Program-made: the position numbers and the translations under genes
Part shown: piece by piece, positions 54,456 to 63,864 of the stretch
Layout of the letters: each line of letters starts with the position of its first letter
Position numbering within the stretch: the stretch's first letter is position 1
Source: Rubidibacter lacunae KORDI 51-2
GTDB lineage: Bacteria; Cyanobacteriota; Cyanobacteriia; Cyanobacteriales; Rubidibacteraceae
Direction: 5' to 3'
Assembly: GCF_000473895.1 (NCBI RefSeq)
Contig: NZ_ASSJ01000040.1
Span: 1 to 64,000 of the forward strand
Length of the DNA: 64,000 nucleotides
The notes under the pieces: model-generated
Seen by the model: the letters and a program-made list of their open reading frames with translations, nothing else
The model's database searches: none
What the model was told of the DNA's origin: nothing

Positions 54456-55039
54456 AAAAGGGAGCGAGCGTTGACGCTACAGATCCTCCGAGATTTAAAG
54501 GTAGCCGAAAAAACTGGAGGACGAGGACCTACATGTGCTGAGTCAAGGGCAATCGGCATGCCAGCGGGCGGCCCGATTGAATATCAAACCCCCTTCGCAC
54601 CAACATCCGTGGCAGTCCTGCACGTCGAGGTTGGAACAGGTGCAGACCCCGCGCTTAGCCGCGCTCCCAAACCAGCACGAGCATCTCCCTTCAGGTTGAC
54701 CCAAAAGTTGAACTCGAGACGATCGCGGACAAACAGCAGTGCCGTTTTGGGAGTACTGTCAAAATCCGCGAAGGATTCCTGTCCCAAGAAATTGGTTTTA
54801 ATTGATGTGTATTGAAGGTTTTCGATTGGGGGTCAATCAAAAAAACATCTGCTTGATTTGGGATCGAAGATTTTCTCTTAGTAGTTGATTTGATTTGGCC
54901 GACTATTGATTTGGTATTTGTTGATGAAAACCAGTATGCCTTCAACTGATCGCTCGCTCTGAATAGAAGGCAACTTTCGATGGAGGAAGGGACGCTAGCT
55001 CCATTGGCGTCGGTTCGGGGGGCGAATGCTTCATGCCGC
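54456..55039. other. Intergenic region, no gene recognised
   Basis: 584 bp between the GST gene start and the end of the binding-protein gene. Its centre is AT-rich (54790-54930), and it should contain the GST promoter. Two overlapping open frames (67-114 codons) have no recognisable features. Confidence 0.5.
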
Positions 55040-55957
55040 TCAATCTGCTTGCCAGATGTGCCAGGGATAGGGGTAGCGACCGGTGTCGGGGTTGAACCAG
55101 TCGGATTGCAGTTGTCGATTGGCCTCGCTGGCGATCGCGCTGTCGACGAGTGTTTTCCAGGCGGGGTCGTCCTGAGGCAGGATGCAGCCGTACATTTCGG
55201 TAGTCATCGGTTGCGAAGGGGCAAGTACGAAGTCAAATTCGCCATGTTCGGGTCGACGGGTTTCACCGGTGAGCAAGATACCGTCGCTGGCAATCGCGCG
55301 AATGTCATGGCGAATGAGTAGCTCCATAGCTTCCGGGCGGTTGCTGACGGGGTGCCAATTAGCACCGGGGTAAACTTGGCGGATAGTTCTATCGGTAGTG
55401 GTTCCTGGAATGTATGCGATCGAGACACCGGTCAAGGTGCCTTGGAAGTCGAACGAGTCGATGTTTTCTGTCAGCAGTAAAAACTGCGTACCGGTTACGA
55501 AAAACGGGACCGAGAAGTTGGTAAATTCCAAGCGTGGGGCGGTGATGCTGGTAGCACCGCAGACAATCGCGAGTTCGCCGCTGCGCACCCGCTTGAAACG
55601 ATCGGCAACTGTCACGAGTTCGAGCTGGAGCTGGATGGGGCGGTCGATGCGACGTTCGAGGCGATCGCGGATTAGGTTTAACAGGTCAAGAGAATAACCG
55701 CTCCAGGTGCCGTCGGCTTCGAGATATCCGAAGGGGACAGCTGCTTGCCGCGCGCCGGCGTTGAGGACGCCGGTCTTCAGTACGCGATCGAGGACGGTGC
55801 CGGCTGCAGCCGGCTGCACGATTGCCGTGCTGATACCCAGTCCGAGTAGCCCCAAAACCAAGAGCTTCCTAGCTAGCGCGACTGGCGTTAACGAGACGAT
55901 CGCCGAGCGGGGGGAGCAATTCGGGACAGTAGGCACGTGGTTCGGGTATTCGGACAT
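55040..55957 (-). CDS. Periplasmic amino-acid-type solute-binding protein
   Basis: 305 residues from ATG 55957 (a GTG is 4 codons upstream). A signal peptide is present: SLTPVALARKLLVLGLLGLGISTAIVQPAAAGTVL. The bilobal SBP type 3 domain follows: VLKTGVLNAGARQAAVPFGYL, YSLDLLNLIRDRL, VCGATSITAPRLEFTNFSVPF, and a C-terminal region ending in WYPNTGRYP-like FNPDTGRYPYPW. Members bind amino acids, but ligand residues are not verifiable here. No permease or ATPase gene is adjacent, so the partners lie elsewhere. Confidence 0.85.
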   Translation of the reverse strand: MSEYPNHVPTVPNCSPRSAIVSLTPVALARKLLVLGLLGLGISTAIVQPAAAGTVLDRVLKTGVLNAGARQAAVPFGYLEADGTWSGYSLDLLNLIRDRLERRIDRPIQLQLELVTVADRFKRVRSGELAIVCGATSITAPRLEFTNFSVPFFVTGTQFLLLTENIDSFDFQGTLTGVSIAYIPGTTTDRTIRQVYPGANWHPVSNRPEAMELLIRHDIRAIASDGILLTGETRRPEHGEFDFVLAPSQPMTTEMYGCILPQDDPAWKTLVDSAIASEANRQLQSDWFNPDTGRYPYPWHIWQAD

Positions 55958-56136
55958 CGTTGACAGCACTTTGCAAGGTTTCGGAAGATTCTATGCACCT
56001 AATTTAGCGGTCAATTCAGTTGTGATTCGAGGCGAGAGACTACCGTATTGTGTTTCGATCGCGCGAGTGCAAACTGTTTCGGTATGCACAGTGTCGCCAA
56101 CGATTGTTCCCCAAGCCGAATAACCGCATTAACTTG

Positions 56137-56238
56137 AGGGGACTTCAAATAACTTGCTCAAGATCGAAGGTCGGCACGGCAGCAAGAGCATTTCAGCCGC
56201 CGGTACGCTACAATCCAGCAAATTTTCGAGGTGCCCCT
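56137..56238. repeat. ~100-bp repeat family, copy 2
   Basis: Begins AGGGGACTTCAAATAACTTGCTCAAG and ends CAAATTTTCGAGGTGCCCCT. The ends are imperfect inverted repeats: the flanks extend the symmetry with AACTTG and GAAGTT. The interior shares GATCGAAGGTCGGCACGGCAGC with CTGAAGATCGACCCGGCAGC of copy 3, and CAGCCGCCGGTACGCTACAATCC with copy 1. Confidence 0.75.
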
Positions 56239-56373
56239 GAAGTTGAACGCATTGAGTATTGCGGGGATTTAAACCAATAAATGTGTACTACATTATCTTA
56301 TGCGCTACCCACCAGGGGAGGGCAATGTAATATGGGAAGGCCGGACTGAGAGAGGACAGACCGAGGGTGCCTG

Positions 56374-56411
56374 CCGGGATTTTCAAGATTTTCCGGGATT
56401 TTCAAGATTTT
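56374..56411. repeat. Two tandem 19-bp units
   Basis: CCGGGATTTTCAAGATTTT occurs twice in direct succession, identical apart from flanks. It sits just beyond the C-terminal end of the IS256 relic. Confidence 0.7.
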
Positions 56412-56722
56412 TGAGTTAGCGGGTAAACCTCGATCCAAAAACAATCGGGATGCTCGATGGCAAATCGAGCCAGGGCTGCCTTCCAATGGTGAATCGGCCT
56501 TGCCCATTTCTAGGCGATATTCTTCATTGCCAGGGAGAGCAATTTAAACGCCACCTCCACTGATGGAAACAACTCCTTCGTCTTTAGCCCCTTCCGCAGC
56601 GATGGTTCAGCGACCCAGTTGCATTCGACTTGTAGATGTGACCCGACGAATCTCCTCGGAATCGTCAAAAAACTGCGCCACATGCTCCTGATGTTGCACG
56701 AACACGGGATGGTTTCCCACAA
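56412..56722 (-). pseudogene. IS256 (mutator-type) transposase, C-terminal remnant
   Basis: On the minus strand, reading through one internal stop, it gives KTKELFPSVEVAFKLLSLAMKNIA, stop, KWARPIHHWKAALARFAIEHPD. This is the C-terminal end of mutator-type transposases, which read R-x-K-T-K-x-x-x-x-FP-x-x-x-x-A-x-KLL...KKW-x-x-PI-x-xW-x-x-AL-x-x-FAI. The rest of the gene is missing, so this is a dead fragment. Confidence 0.65.
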
Positions 56723-56795
56723 ATCGGAAGCTCGCAGTGGCGCAATTTCTGCCGCGATTTCTCACCGATAGCCTGAGCATTGCCTCCGATTTCGA

Positions 56796-57100
56796 TTACC
56801 ACAGGCACTTGTGCTTCAGGCTCGTGGTCTCGCCTTCCACCCGCTTCATATACGTCTGGCTCACTTCGTGGCTTACCGCGTCGATGAATCTCTTGTAGAT
56901 CCCGAAGCCATCATTCACCCACCAGAAGCAATCCCATCCCTGCACTCGCTCCCATGGCGGCTCAAACGTCCCGCTGCTGCAGTCCTTCGCGGTAAACGCC
57001 GCACTCCCCGGTTGCTTGTGGTTGGCGACAGTCCAGAGCCCTCTTTTTTCATACCCCAAACACCTGGAGTTCCCAGAGATCTCTAATCTCGGTTTGGGGC
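56796..57100 (-). pseudogene. IS1-family transposase, C-terminal remnant
   Basis: Minus-strand reading gives LWTVANHKQPG, TFEPPWERVQGWDCFWWVNDGFGIYKRF, then EVSQTYMKRVEGETTSLKHKC. The WxTDGxxxY block followed by a TYTQRxE-like stretch matches the DDE catalytic C-terminus of IS1-family InsB/Tnp. The usual downstream SKSVEMLRL tail is not found in frame, and the N-terminal zinc finger and helix-turn-helix are missing. A dead fragment beside the IS256 relic. Confidence 0.75.
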
Positions 57101-57501
57101 ATCTCGGCTGCCAAGTCCGACAAATCTGCTGTCATCTAGCGAACCCATTTGATGACTGCTTTAAAGCAAAAACATTCAGAGCGTCCGATGCTACGGAAGC
57201 TCCGGCTTAGGAGATATCGCTGCAGGCAGTCCCGCCGTCGGACCCAGGATGGGTACCTCCTTAGGGTGTATTAATAAATAAATTTGCAGTTGCAGTCTTT
57301 GCAATGGTGAAATTGCTTGCCGTGGCGGTGTCCGTGCTAGCGAATAGGTTCGGAGAAGTAGCCCAAGCACCAAATCTTTGGTGGGTTCGGAATAATGGTT
57401 CGAGCGCTGCATCGGACTAAAGTGAACCGCCCTGAGCATTGCGCCAGCAACAAGTGAGGTAAGGCAGACATCGGAACGGGTTGACTTCATCTGTCTACAG
57501 G

Positions 57502-57724
57502 CGTGCGACAAGCATTCAGCAACCTGTGGCAATTGAGTTGGGCAAGGTGAGACCAAGCTGCTAATTGACGAAGCAAGGCGTGAAAGGCATCCTAGTGGAT
57601 CGGAGCTGTTTTCACAGCCTCATCGAGTCGGAGCAGTGCCCAACTTTGACGATGCTGACTCAGCGTCGGGGTTTTCAGTGGGGCATAATTCCCTACAAGG
57701 CAAGGGCTTGCCCTGCTCGGCAGC
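57502..57724. repeat. Degenerate ~220-bp block, copy B
   Basis: Homologous to 43926-44143 across its length: GTGCGACAAGCATTCAGCAACC, then GGGCAAGGTGAGACCAAGCTGCTAATTGAC, GAGTCGGAGCAGTGCCC, and the closing GGCTTGCCCTGCTCGGCAGC. Several stops in all frames. It lies just upstream of the phosphite cluster promoter. Confidence 0.6.
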
Positions 57725-57838
57725 ATTTTTTCAGTCAATCAAGCTTCACAGGAAGGTGTTGGGACAAGAAGAAAAGGTATGGCTACAGGGGTGCCCAGGA
57801 AGTCCTTCTCTAGTACTCGAGTTCTACCGATACCGAAT

Positions 57839-57882
57839 ATTAATCCGATCTTAACCATTAGCAAACCCGTCTTTGAGATAAT
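57839..57882 (+). promoter_or_regulatory. Candidate Pho box and -10 for ptxABCD
   Basis: Three 8-bp direct repeats at exact 11-bp spacing: ATTAATCC (57839), CTTAACCA (57850), GCAAACCC (57861). They approach the cyanobacterial Pho box consensus YTTAAYYW. GATAAT (57877-57882) lies 8 nt past the box, where a PhoB-type promoter would place its -10. This predicts activation by the phosphate-starvation regulator SphR/PhoB. Confidence 0.6.
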
Positions 57883-57948
57883 GCGAGTTGTCTGTTCGTT
57901 CGAACTTGGTTTGTAAGTTGTTGGATTATTTAATTTTTTGGTTCGATA

Positions 57949-58713
57949 ATGGATACGAGTGCTGTTGTTAGTCTCGATCGAGTGGGAGTGGTTTATGACA
58001 ATGGGGTTGTTGCGCTTGAATCAGTCTCACTTCAATTAAAACGAGGAGAGTTTGCAATCGTCCTAGGATCTTCCGGTGCAGGAAAGTCGACATTGCTCCG
58101 AACTCTGAACCACCTTCGACTACCAACTCATGGCAAAGTAACTGTAGAGGGAGTTGGAGAGCTAACCAAGCCCTCTGCACTGCGTCTGCATCGAAAGCGG
58201 ACTGGAATGATTTTCCAACAACATCAGTTGATCGAACGTTATTCAGCGTTGAAAAATGTTTTGATGGGACGACTTGCTTATCACTCCTTTTGGAAAAGCT
58301 TGCTGCCACTGCCTAAGCTCGATCAACTAATTGCCTTAGATTGCTTGAAACGGGTTGGCTTAATTGATAAAGCCTTGACTCCTGTTAAATCTCTCAGTGG
58401 AGGTCAGCAGCAACGCGTTGGTATCGCACGCGCTTTGGCTCAGAAACCACGACTTATGCTTGCAGATGAACCCATTGCCAGCCTCGATCCTACTAGTGCT
58501 CATCAAGTACTGGCCTTGCTACGAGATATTTGCAAAAGCGAAGGTATTGCTGCCTTATTGAGCTTGCACCAATTGGAATTTGCCAAACAGTATGGCGATC
58601 GCATCATTGGATTAGCCAATGGTCGCGTTATTTTTGATGGCTCTCCTTCAGCACTACATCATCAACATCTCGATGAGATTTATACCAAGCGGTCCTTGGA
58701 ACCTGTGATGTAA
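57949..58713 (+). CDS. ptxA: Phosphite/phosphonate ABC importer, ATP-binding protein
   Basis: 254 residues. Walker A GSSGAGKST near residue 38, Q-loop MIFQQHQLIERYSALKNVLMGRL, ABC signature LSGGQQQRV, Walker B LMLADEP and the D-loop SLDP. The whole has PhnC/PtxA length and the long post-Q-loop helix RLAYHSFWKSLLPLPKLD that is typical of this family. Given PtxD in the same cluster, phosphite is the likely substrate; phosphonate or hypophosphite importers are close relatives. AT-richer than its chromosomal surroundings. Weak ribosome site. Two HIP1 octamers lie in the cluster (58595 and 61164). Confidence 0.93.
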   Translation: MDTSAVVSLDRVGVVYDNGVVALESVSLQLKRGEFAIVLGSSGAGKSTLLRTLNHLRLPTHGKVTVEGVGELTKPSALRLHRKRTGMIFQQHQLIERYSALKNVLMGRLAYHSFWKSLLPLPKLDQLIALDCLKRVGLIDKALTPVKSLSGGQQQRVGIARALAQKPRLMLADEPIASLDPTSAHQVLALLRDICKSEGIAALLSLHQLEFAKQYGDRIIGLANGRVIFDGSPSALHHQHLDEIYTKRSLEPVM

Positions 58714-58792
58714 GTTCAGCGTCCAAATTTGCACAACTTGGTTTCCGACAACAGTTTCTGTTTGCTCAACAATTACAATTTTGAAGGAATGA

Positions 58793-59737
<945 letters not shown>

Positions 59738-60083
59738 ATCACTCGCTCTCAAAGATATTCAACAGTAGGGCACTTGAATTAATTTGCTCAAGGCTGAAGA
59801 TCGACCCGGCAGCCTGGGCATTTCAGCTGCCGGTGCTTCACACTCCAGAGATTTTTCGAGGTACCCAATATTTTAATCCTTAACTCGAGGTAGAGTTAAT
59901 TCCCTGGGAGAAGACAATTGACTACAGGCTTCTAGCTTCGCTTTGGCAGTAGGCGGTAAGCAAAAGAAAACTCGAGAAGTTCCAGAATATATTTCTGTAA
60001 GATAACTAGCTCTACTTCAGAAGCAGCTGATTCTTTTATCATCTTGTGACTGTCCATTTGACCTTATGCAAGAGGTTTTGGTA
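59738..60083. other. 346-nt gap inside the ptx cluster, holds a repeat
   Basis: No gene. It carries the third ~100-bp repeat copy (59767-59866), then ~200 nt of AT-rich sequence up to the ptxC start. It interrupts what is otherwise a tight operon. Confidence 0.6.
59767..59866. repeat. ~100-bp repeat family, copy 3, between ptxB and ptxC
   Basis: Begins AGGGCACTTGAATTAATTTGCTC and ends GAGATTTTTCGAGGTACCC, with imperfect inverted ends and the shared GGCATTTCAGCTGCCGGTGC interior. It lies 30 nt past the ptxB stop, so it is transcribed if the cluster is one operon. Confidence 0.75.
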
Positions 60084-60893
60084 ATGAATGAAAACCAGGC
60101 AAGCTACACCGCGATCCTTCGCCAGCAACGACGACAATGGAACCAGCAGCTAATTCGCGTGTTGTTAATACTGGGAGTTGTTTTTATCAGTTTTGCAGTT
60201 GTGGAGCTGTTTGATATTGAACGCATGGCAGACGGCATTCCAGCAATTGTAACACTACTTTCCGAAATGCTTCCCCCAGACTTCAGCCGCTTTCCAAATT
60301 GGATAGAACCTATCGTTGATACTCTGGCTATGAGTGTGGCTGGGACTGCCATTGCTGTGGCACTGTCGCTGCCCTTGTGTCTTTTGGCAGCTCGAAATAC
60401 AACACCACATCCAATCATTTTTCATGTTGCTCGTACCGTTTTGAATGTGACTCGAGCTATTCCCGAACTCATCCTGGGAATGATTTTGGTGGCCGCGGTT
60501 GGCTTCGGTAAACTGCCGGGTACATTGGCTCTTGGTCTTCACTCTGTGGGGATGCTTGGGAAGTTTTTTGCTGAGTCAATTGAACTTTGTAATCCTGCCC
60601 CCGTAGAAGCAGCTCGTGCAGCAGGTTCTACTGAACCACAAGTCATCGTTCATAGCATTTTGCCACAGGTTTTCCCTCAGATGGCTGACGTCACCTTTTA
60701 TCGGTGGGAATATAACTTCCGTGCCTCAATGGTTCTGGGCGCAGTGGGTGCCGGTGGAATTGGCCTAGAAATAATCAGTGCCTTGCGGATCTTAAAATAT
60801 CAACAGGTGTCGGCACTTCTCATCGTTGTTCTTGTGATGGTTACAATTGTTGATGGATTGAGCAACTATCTTCGCAAGGGTTTTGTGAAATGA
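60084..60893 (+). CDS. ptxC: Phosphite/phosphonate ABC importer, permease
   Basis: 269 residues from ATG 60084, preceded by AGAGG at 8 nt; an upstream in-frame ATG (60066) lacks such a site. About six membrane helices, with [49 protein letters not shown] and the [25 protein letters not shown] coupling EAA-loop, as in PhnE/PtxC. It ends KGFVK with a TGA overlapping the ptxD ATG by 4 nt (ATGA), so the two are coupled. Confidence 0.92.
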   Translation: MNENQASYTAILRQQRRQWNQQLIRVLLILGVVFISFAVVELFDIERMADGIPAIVTLLSEMLPPDFSRFPNWIEPIVDTLAMSVAGTAIAVALSLPLCLLAARNTTPHPIIFHVARTVLNVTRAIPELILGMILVAAVGFGKLPGTLALGLHSVGMLGKFFAESIELCNPAPVEAARAAGSTEPQVIVHSILPQVFPQMADVTFYRWEYNFRASMVLGAVGAGGIGLEIISALRILKYQQVSALLIVVLVMVTIVDGLSNYLRKGFVK

Positions 60894-61900
60894 GTGATGT
60901 TCCCAATCGTCCCAAAGTCGTACTCACACATTGGGTCCATAACGAGGTCATACAACTTCTTAGTGAAACTTGTACTGTAGTTGCCAACACAACTCGTGAA
61001 GCCTTATCTCGCGATGAAATTTGCCGACGTTCGCGAGATGCAGACGGGCTGATGGTTTTCATGCCCGATTCGATTGACAAGACTTTCCTCGATAGTTGTC
61101 CTCAATTGAAGGTCATTGCTGGAGCCTTACGAGGCTATGACAATTTTGATGTAGAGTCCTGTAGCGATCGCCAGATTTGGTTCACGATAGTTCCCGATCT
61201 ATTAGCAGCCCCAACGGCTGAACTAACTATTGGACTTCTAATTGGTTTAGCCCGCCGGCTTTTGGAAGGTGATGCATTGATTCGTCATGGTAAATTTCCT
61301 GGTTGGCGTCCTATTCTCTATGGTAAGGGGTTGACAAATAAAACCCTTGGTGTCGTCGGCATGGGAAAACTAGGCCGCTCCCTAGCCGAGCGACTGCAAG
61401 GTTTCCAAATGCATTTACTGTATGCAGACCCTGTTCCTCTCTCTGCCGAATTGGAAAAAATGTGGCAGATTGAAGCTGCTCCTTTAGCAGAACTTTTAGA
61501 GAGCAGTGATTATGTCGTGTTAATGGTGCCACTACAGCCGGACACATTCCATTTAATTAATCGCGAGAGGATTGCTTGTATGAAACCCGGTAGCATTTTG
61601 ATTAATCCTTGCCGAGGTTCTGTGGTTGATGAAAAGGCAGTTGCTGACGCGTTAGCCAGCGGCCACTTGGCTGGCTACGCTGCAGATGTCTTTGAAATGG
61701 AAGATTGGACTCGCTGCGATCGACCATCAAGCATTGAACCTCGATTGCTACAGAATCAGAATCAAACATTCTTCACACCTCATTTAGGTTCTGCTGTTGA
61801 AGAAATACGATTTGAAATTGCTATGGAAGCAGCTATGAATCTACTGCAGGCGTTACGAGGAGATATCCCGCGAGGGGCTGTAAATCAAATCAATAAATAA
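60890..61900 (+). CDS. ptxD: Phosphite dehydrogenase
   Basis: 336 residues, the same length as the Pseudomonas stutzeri enzyme. It oxidises phosphite to phosphate with NAD. Diagnostic PtxD segments: [24 protein letters not shown] (Trp/Tyr contacts), [10 protein letters not shown] (catalytic Arg242), [19 protein letters not shown] (Glu271) and [14 protein letters not shown] (His298, Ser and Arg contacts). The substrate-contact Lys76 of P. stutzeri is Arg81 here (LRGYDNFD for LKGFDNFD). The NAD-specificity pair Glu-Ala is Asp-Pro, so NAD preference is expected. It starts by 4-nt overlap with ptxC. Confidence 0.93.
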   Translation: MSDVPNRPKVVLTHWVHNEVIQLLSETCTVVANTTREALSRDEICRRSRDADGLMVFMPDSIDKTFLDSCPQLKVIAGALRGYDNFDVESCSDRQIWFTIVPDLLAAPTAELTIGLLIGLARRLLEGDALIRHGKFPGWRPILYGKGLTNKTLGVVGMGKLGRSLAERLQGFQMHLLYADPVPLSAELEKMWQIEAAPLAELLESSDYVVLMVPLQPDTFHLINRERIACMKPGSILINPCRGSVVDEKAVADALASGHLAGYAADVFEMEDWTRCDRPSSIEPRLLQNQNQTFFTPHLGSAVEEIRFEIAMEAAMNLLQALRGDIPRGAVNQINK

Positions 61901-62115
61901 ATGTGCGTACTGTCTTTGGCGGTATGGCGCTTGGTTGCCTTTTCCCTTAGCTAAATGACATAGCTCTGAAAACTGCATTCACTCGCTTTTTTTGATTTGG
62001 TAAAAAGCGCTTTTGGCTTATTATCTGGATGATAGGCTTCTGCCAGCATTTCCCAAACAGTAGATCCCCCCCTATTGCGACTGACCGGCCAATTGCAGTC
62101 CGCTTCCGTGTATGT

Positions 62116-63036
62116 TCACTCGCCGGCACTAGCGCATGCGGAGGCACCGCGGCGATCGAGGGCTAGCGGGCGCGCGATCGCCTCAATACCCTTTGCACGC
62201 CAAGCGACGGCCATCGCGTCAGCCACTGCAGGGGCTCGATCGCTGGGGGTTAAGGCAAGTAATGTCGGTCCGGCGCCGCTAATTGCTACCCCCCAAGCTC
62301 CAGCCGCACGGGCGGCCGACCGAACTTGCTCCCAACCGCTTATCAGCGGCAATCGATAGGGCTGATGCAAGCGATCGCTCATACCAACGCGCACCAAATC
62401 GCCGTTGCCGGTTGCCAGCCCGCGCACCAGCATGCCGAAATGCGCGACGTTGAATACTGCATCGGCGCGGCTGAATTCGTCAGGTAGCACTGCCCGTGCG
62501 GCAGCGGTCGAAAGTTCGAAATCGGGAATGGCAACCACCGGAACGATCGTGTCGTGCCAGGGCAACTGGCAGGTAGTTGTTCCAGTATCGTCGCTAGCAC
62601 TCAGGCAGCAGCCGCCGAACAATGCCGGCACGACGTTGTCGGGGTGCCCTTCGATCGCGGTTGCCATATCTGCGAGTTCGTCGGACTTCAGCTGCGAGCC
62701 AGCAATGCGATCGGCTGCCACTAGCCCGCCAACGATCGCGGTGGCCGAACTGCCCAGTCCTCGCGCCAGCGGTACCCCCATGCGAATTTCGATCGCGATC
62801 GGCGGTGTCTCCCAACCGAGTTCGTCGAAATACCGCCGGTAAGCGCGGTACAACAAGTTACGTTCGTCAGTAGCAACGCGATCGGCTTCCGGACCGATCG
62901 CGCAAATACTCGTCTTGCTAGCCGGTGCGAACAAAAATTTGTTGTATAGCTGGAGCGCAACCCCCAGGCAATCGAAACCCGGGCCGAGGTTAGCCGTTGT
63001 CGCTGGGACGGTTGCGGCGAAGGGAGCGAAGGTCAT
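62116..63036 (-). CDS. thrB: Homoserine kinase
   Basis: 306 residues, GHMP family. The N-terminus FAATVPATTANLGPGFDCLGVALQLYN, the ATP loop GVPLARGLGSSATAIVGGL and the C-terminal GVAISGAGPTLLAL identify ThrB. It phosphorylates homoserine in threonine synthesis. No thrC or hom gene is adjacent. Converges with ptxD across a 215-nt gap with no clear terminator. Confidence 0.96.
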   Translation of the reverse strand: MTFAPFAATVPATTANLGPGFDCLGVALQLYNKFLFAPASKTSICAIGPEADRVATDERNLLYRAYRRYFDELGWETPPIAIEIRMGVPLARGLGSSATAIVGGLVAADRIAGSQLKSDELADMATAIEGHPDNVVPALFGGCCLSASDDTGTTTCQLPWHDTIVPVVAIPDFELSTAAARAVLPDEFSRADAVFNVAHFGMLVRGLATGNGDLVRVGMSDRLHQPYRLPLISGWEQVRSAARAAGAWGVAISGAGPTLLALTPSDRAPAVADAMAVAWRAKGIEAIARPLALDRRGASACASAGE

Positions 63037-63291
63037 TGTCGGCTTGTAATTGCCCGCAAAATAGGAAGGTCTACAGGCGATTTTAGCCCCTGCCGGTGCC
63101 GGTTTGGGAGCCCATCAACTGACGTATTGGGGCATACGCATCCAAGGAATCTCAGCTCGATTTTTGCACTAGCGCGGCTCGAAATGGACTTGTTGAGAAC
63201 AGAGAGCTATGTTCCAGTACTCTAGGTTGCTGAAACGCTTTTCGGTCATGGCATGGAAATCTGTCTGTGTTTGCCCGAGCTAGCCTTGGTG
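63037..63291. other. Intergenic, nothing recognised
   Basis: 255 bp between thrB and the small downstream gene; no coding signal. It should contain the thrB promoter. Confidence 0.5.
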
Positions 63292-63600
63292 TTAGGGCGT
63301 TTGACGTTGGTGCAACGGCAGAGCTGGTAACGAGTGGGTCGGCTGAAGCTTGCTAACTTCCGCTGGGTTTACAAGCAGAGCATCGCGCGAACGCACGACG
63401 AGGTCTCCAGTTTGCAAAGCCGAACGCCACCGCGTGCCCGTCCGCCAAGCACAATGCTTTGCAGCACTCCAGCGAGGGTTGGGCGGGTAGCCCGCGAAGC
63501 CGGATCGTAACGCCGCGCGATCGCTCTCGGGGATTGCAGTGCGGGCTTTGATGCCGTTGCCGAGATCGACTAGCGACGAAGGTGCGTCGGACATTCGCAT
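63292..63600 (-). CDS. Small hypothetical protein, cyanobacteria-type
   Basis: 102 residues (or 100 from ATG 63594). SSLVDLGNGIKARTAIPESDRAALRSGFAGYPPNPRWSAAKHCAWRTGTRWRSALQ is a well-ordered soluble sequence with a GYPPNPRWS core, and it resembles small cyanobacterial proteins with the same core that have no known function. Codon use agrees with neighbours. The last ~20 residues are low-complexity. Confidence 0.6.
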   Translation of the reverse strand: MRMSDAPSSLVDLGNGIKARTAIPESDRAALRSGFAGYPPNPRWSAAKHCAWRTGTRWRSALQTGDLVVRSRDALLVNPAEVSKLQPTHSLPALPLHQRQTP

Positions 63601-63646
63601 CGCTCGTTCCCCCTACCGAATTTGTCACAATCCTACCAAATTCATT

Positions 63647-63864
63647 GTTTACGAGTCGCCTCTCGAGAGTTGCAGTGGGTTGCGGCAGTCCGCCAGTCGA
63701 ATGCCCTACGTAGGCTAGAGCAGGGGGCATCGCACCACATTCTTTGCAAACATAAGGACCTCAAGCCAATATCAGTGACGCTTCCCAACAAACCGCGATT
63801 GCCTGCTGAGCAAGCGCATACTAATTTCGAATTCACAGCAGTCAAGGAGGTCGCGGCGATCTAA
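63647..63864 (+). pseudogene. Possible HicA-like toxin relic
   Basis: The frame reads LRVASRELQWV, then LEQGASHHILCKHKDLKPISVTLPNKP, then stops. HicA toxins share an N-terminal VSxREL helix, a GSHH catalytic His and an ISVTVPNH-type strand. Here the region between the helix and GASHH looks scrambled and the C-terminus differs, so it is probably broken. No hicB antitoxin is in view before the window ends. Confidence 0.35.

Larger units (their letters stand above)
55958..57838. other. Transposase-relic region upstream of the phosphite cluster
   Basis: 1.9 kb without intact genes. It contains, in order, a ~100-bp repeat copy (56137-56238), a tandem 19-bp repeat, IS256 and IS1 remnants on the minus strand, and the degenerate block copy B (57502-57724). 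Frames are broken throughout. Confidence 0.7.
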
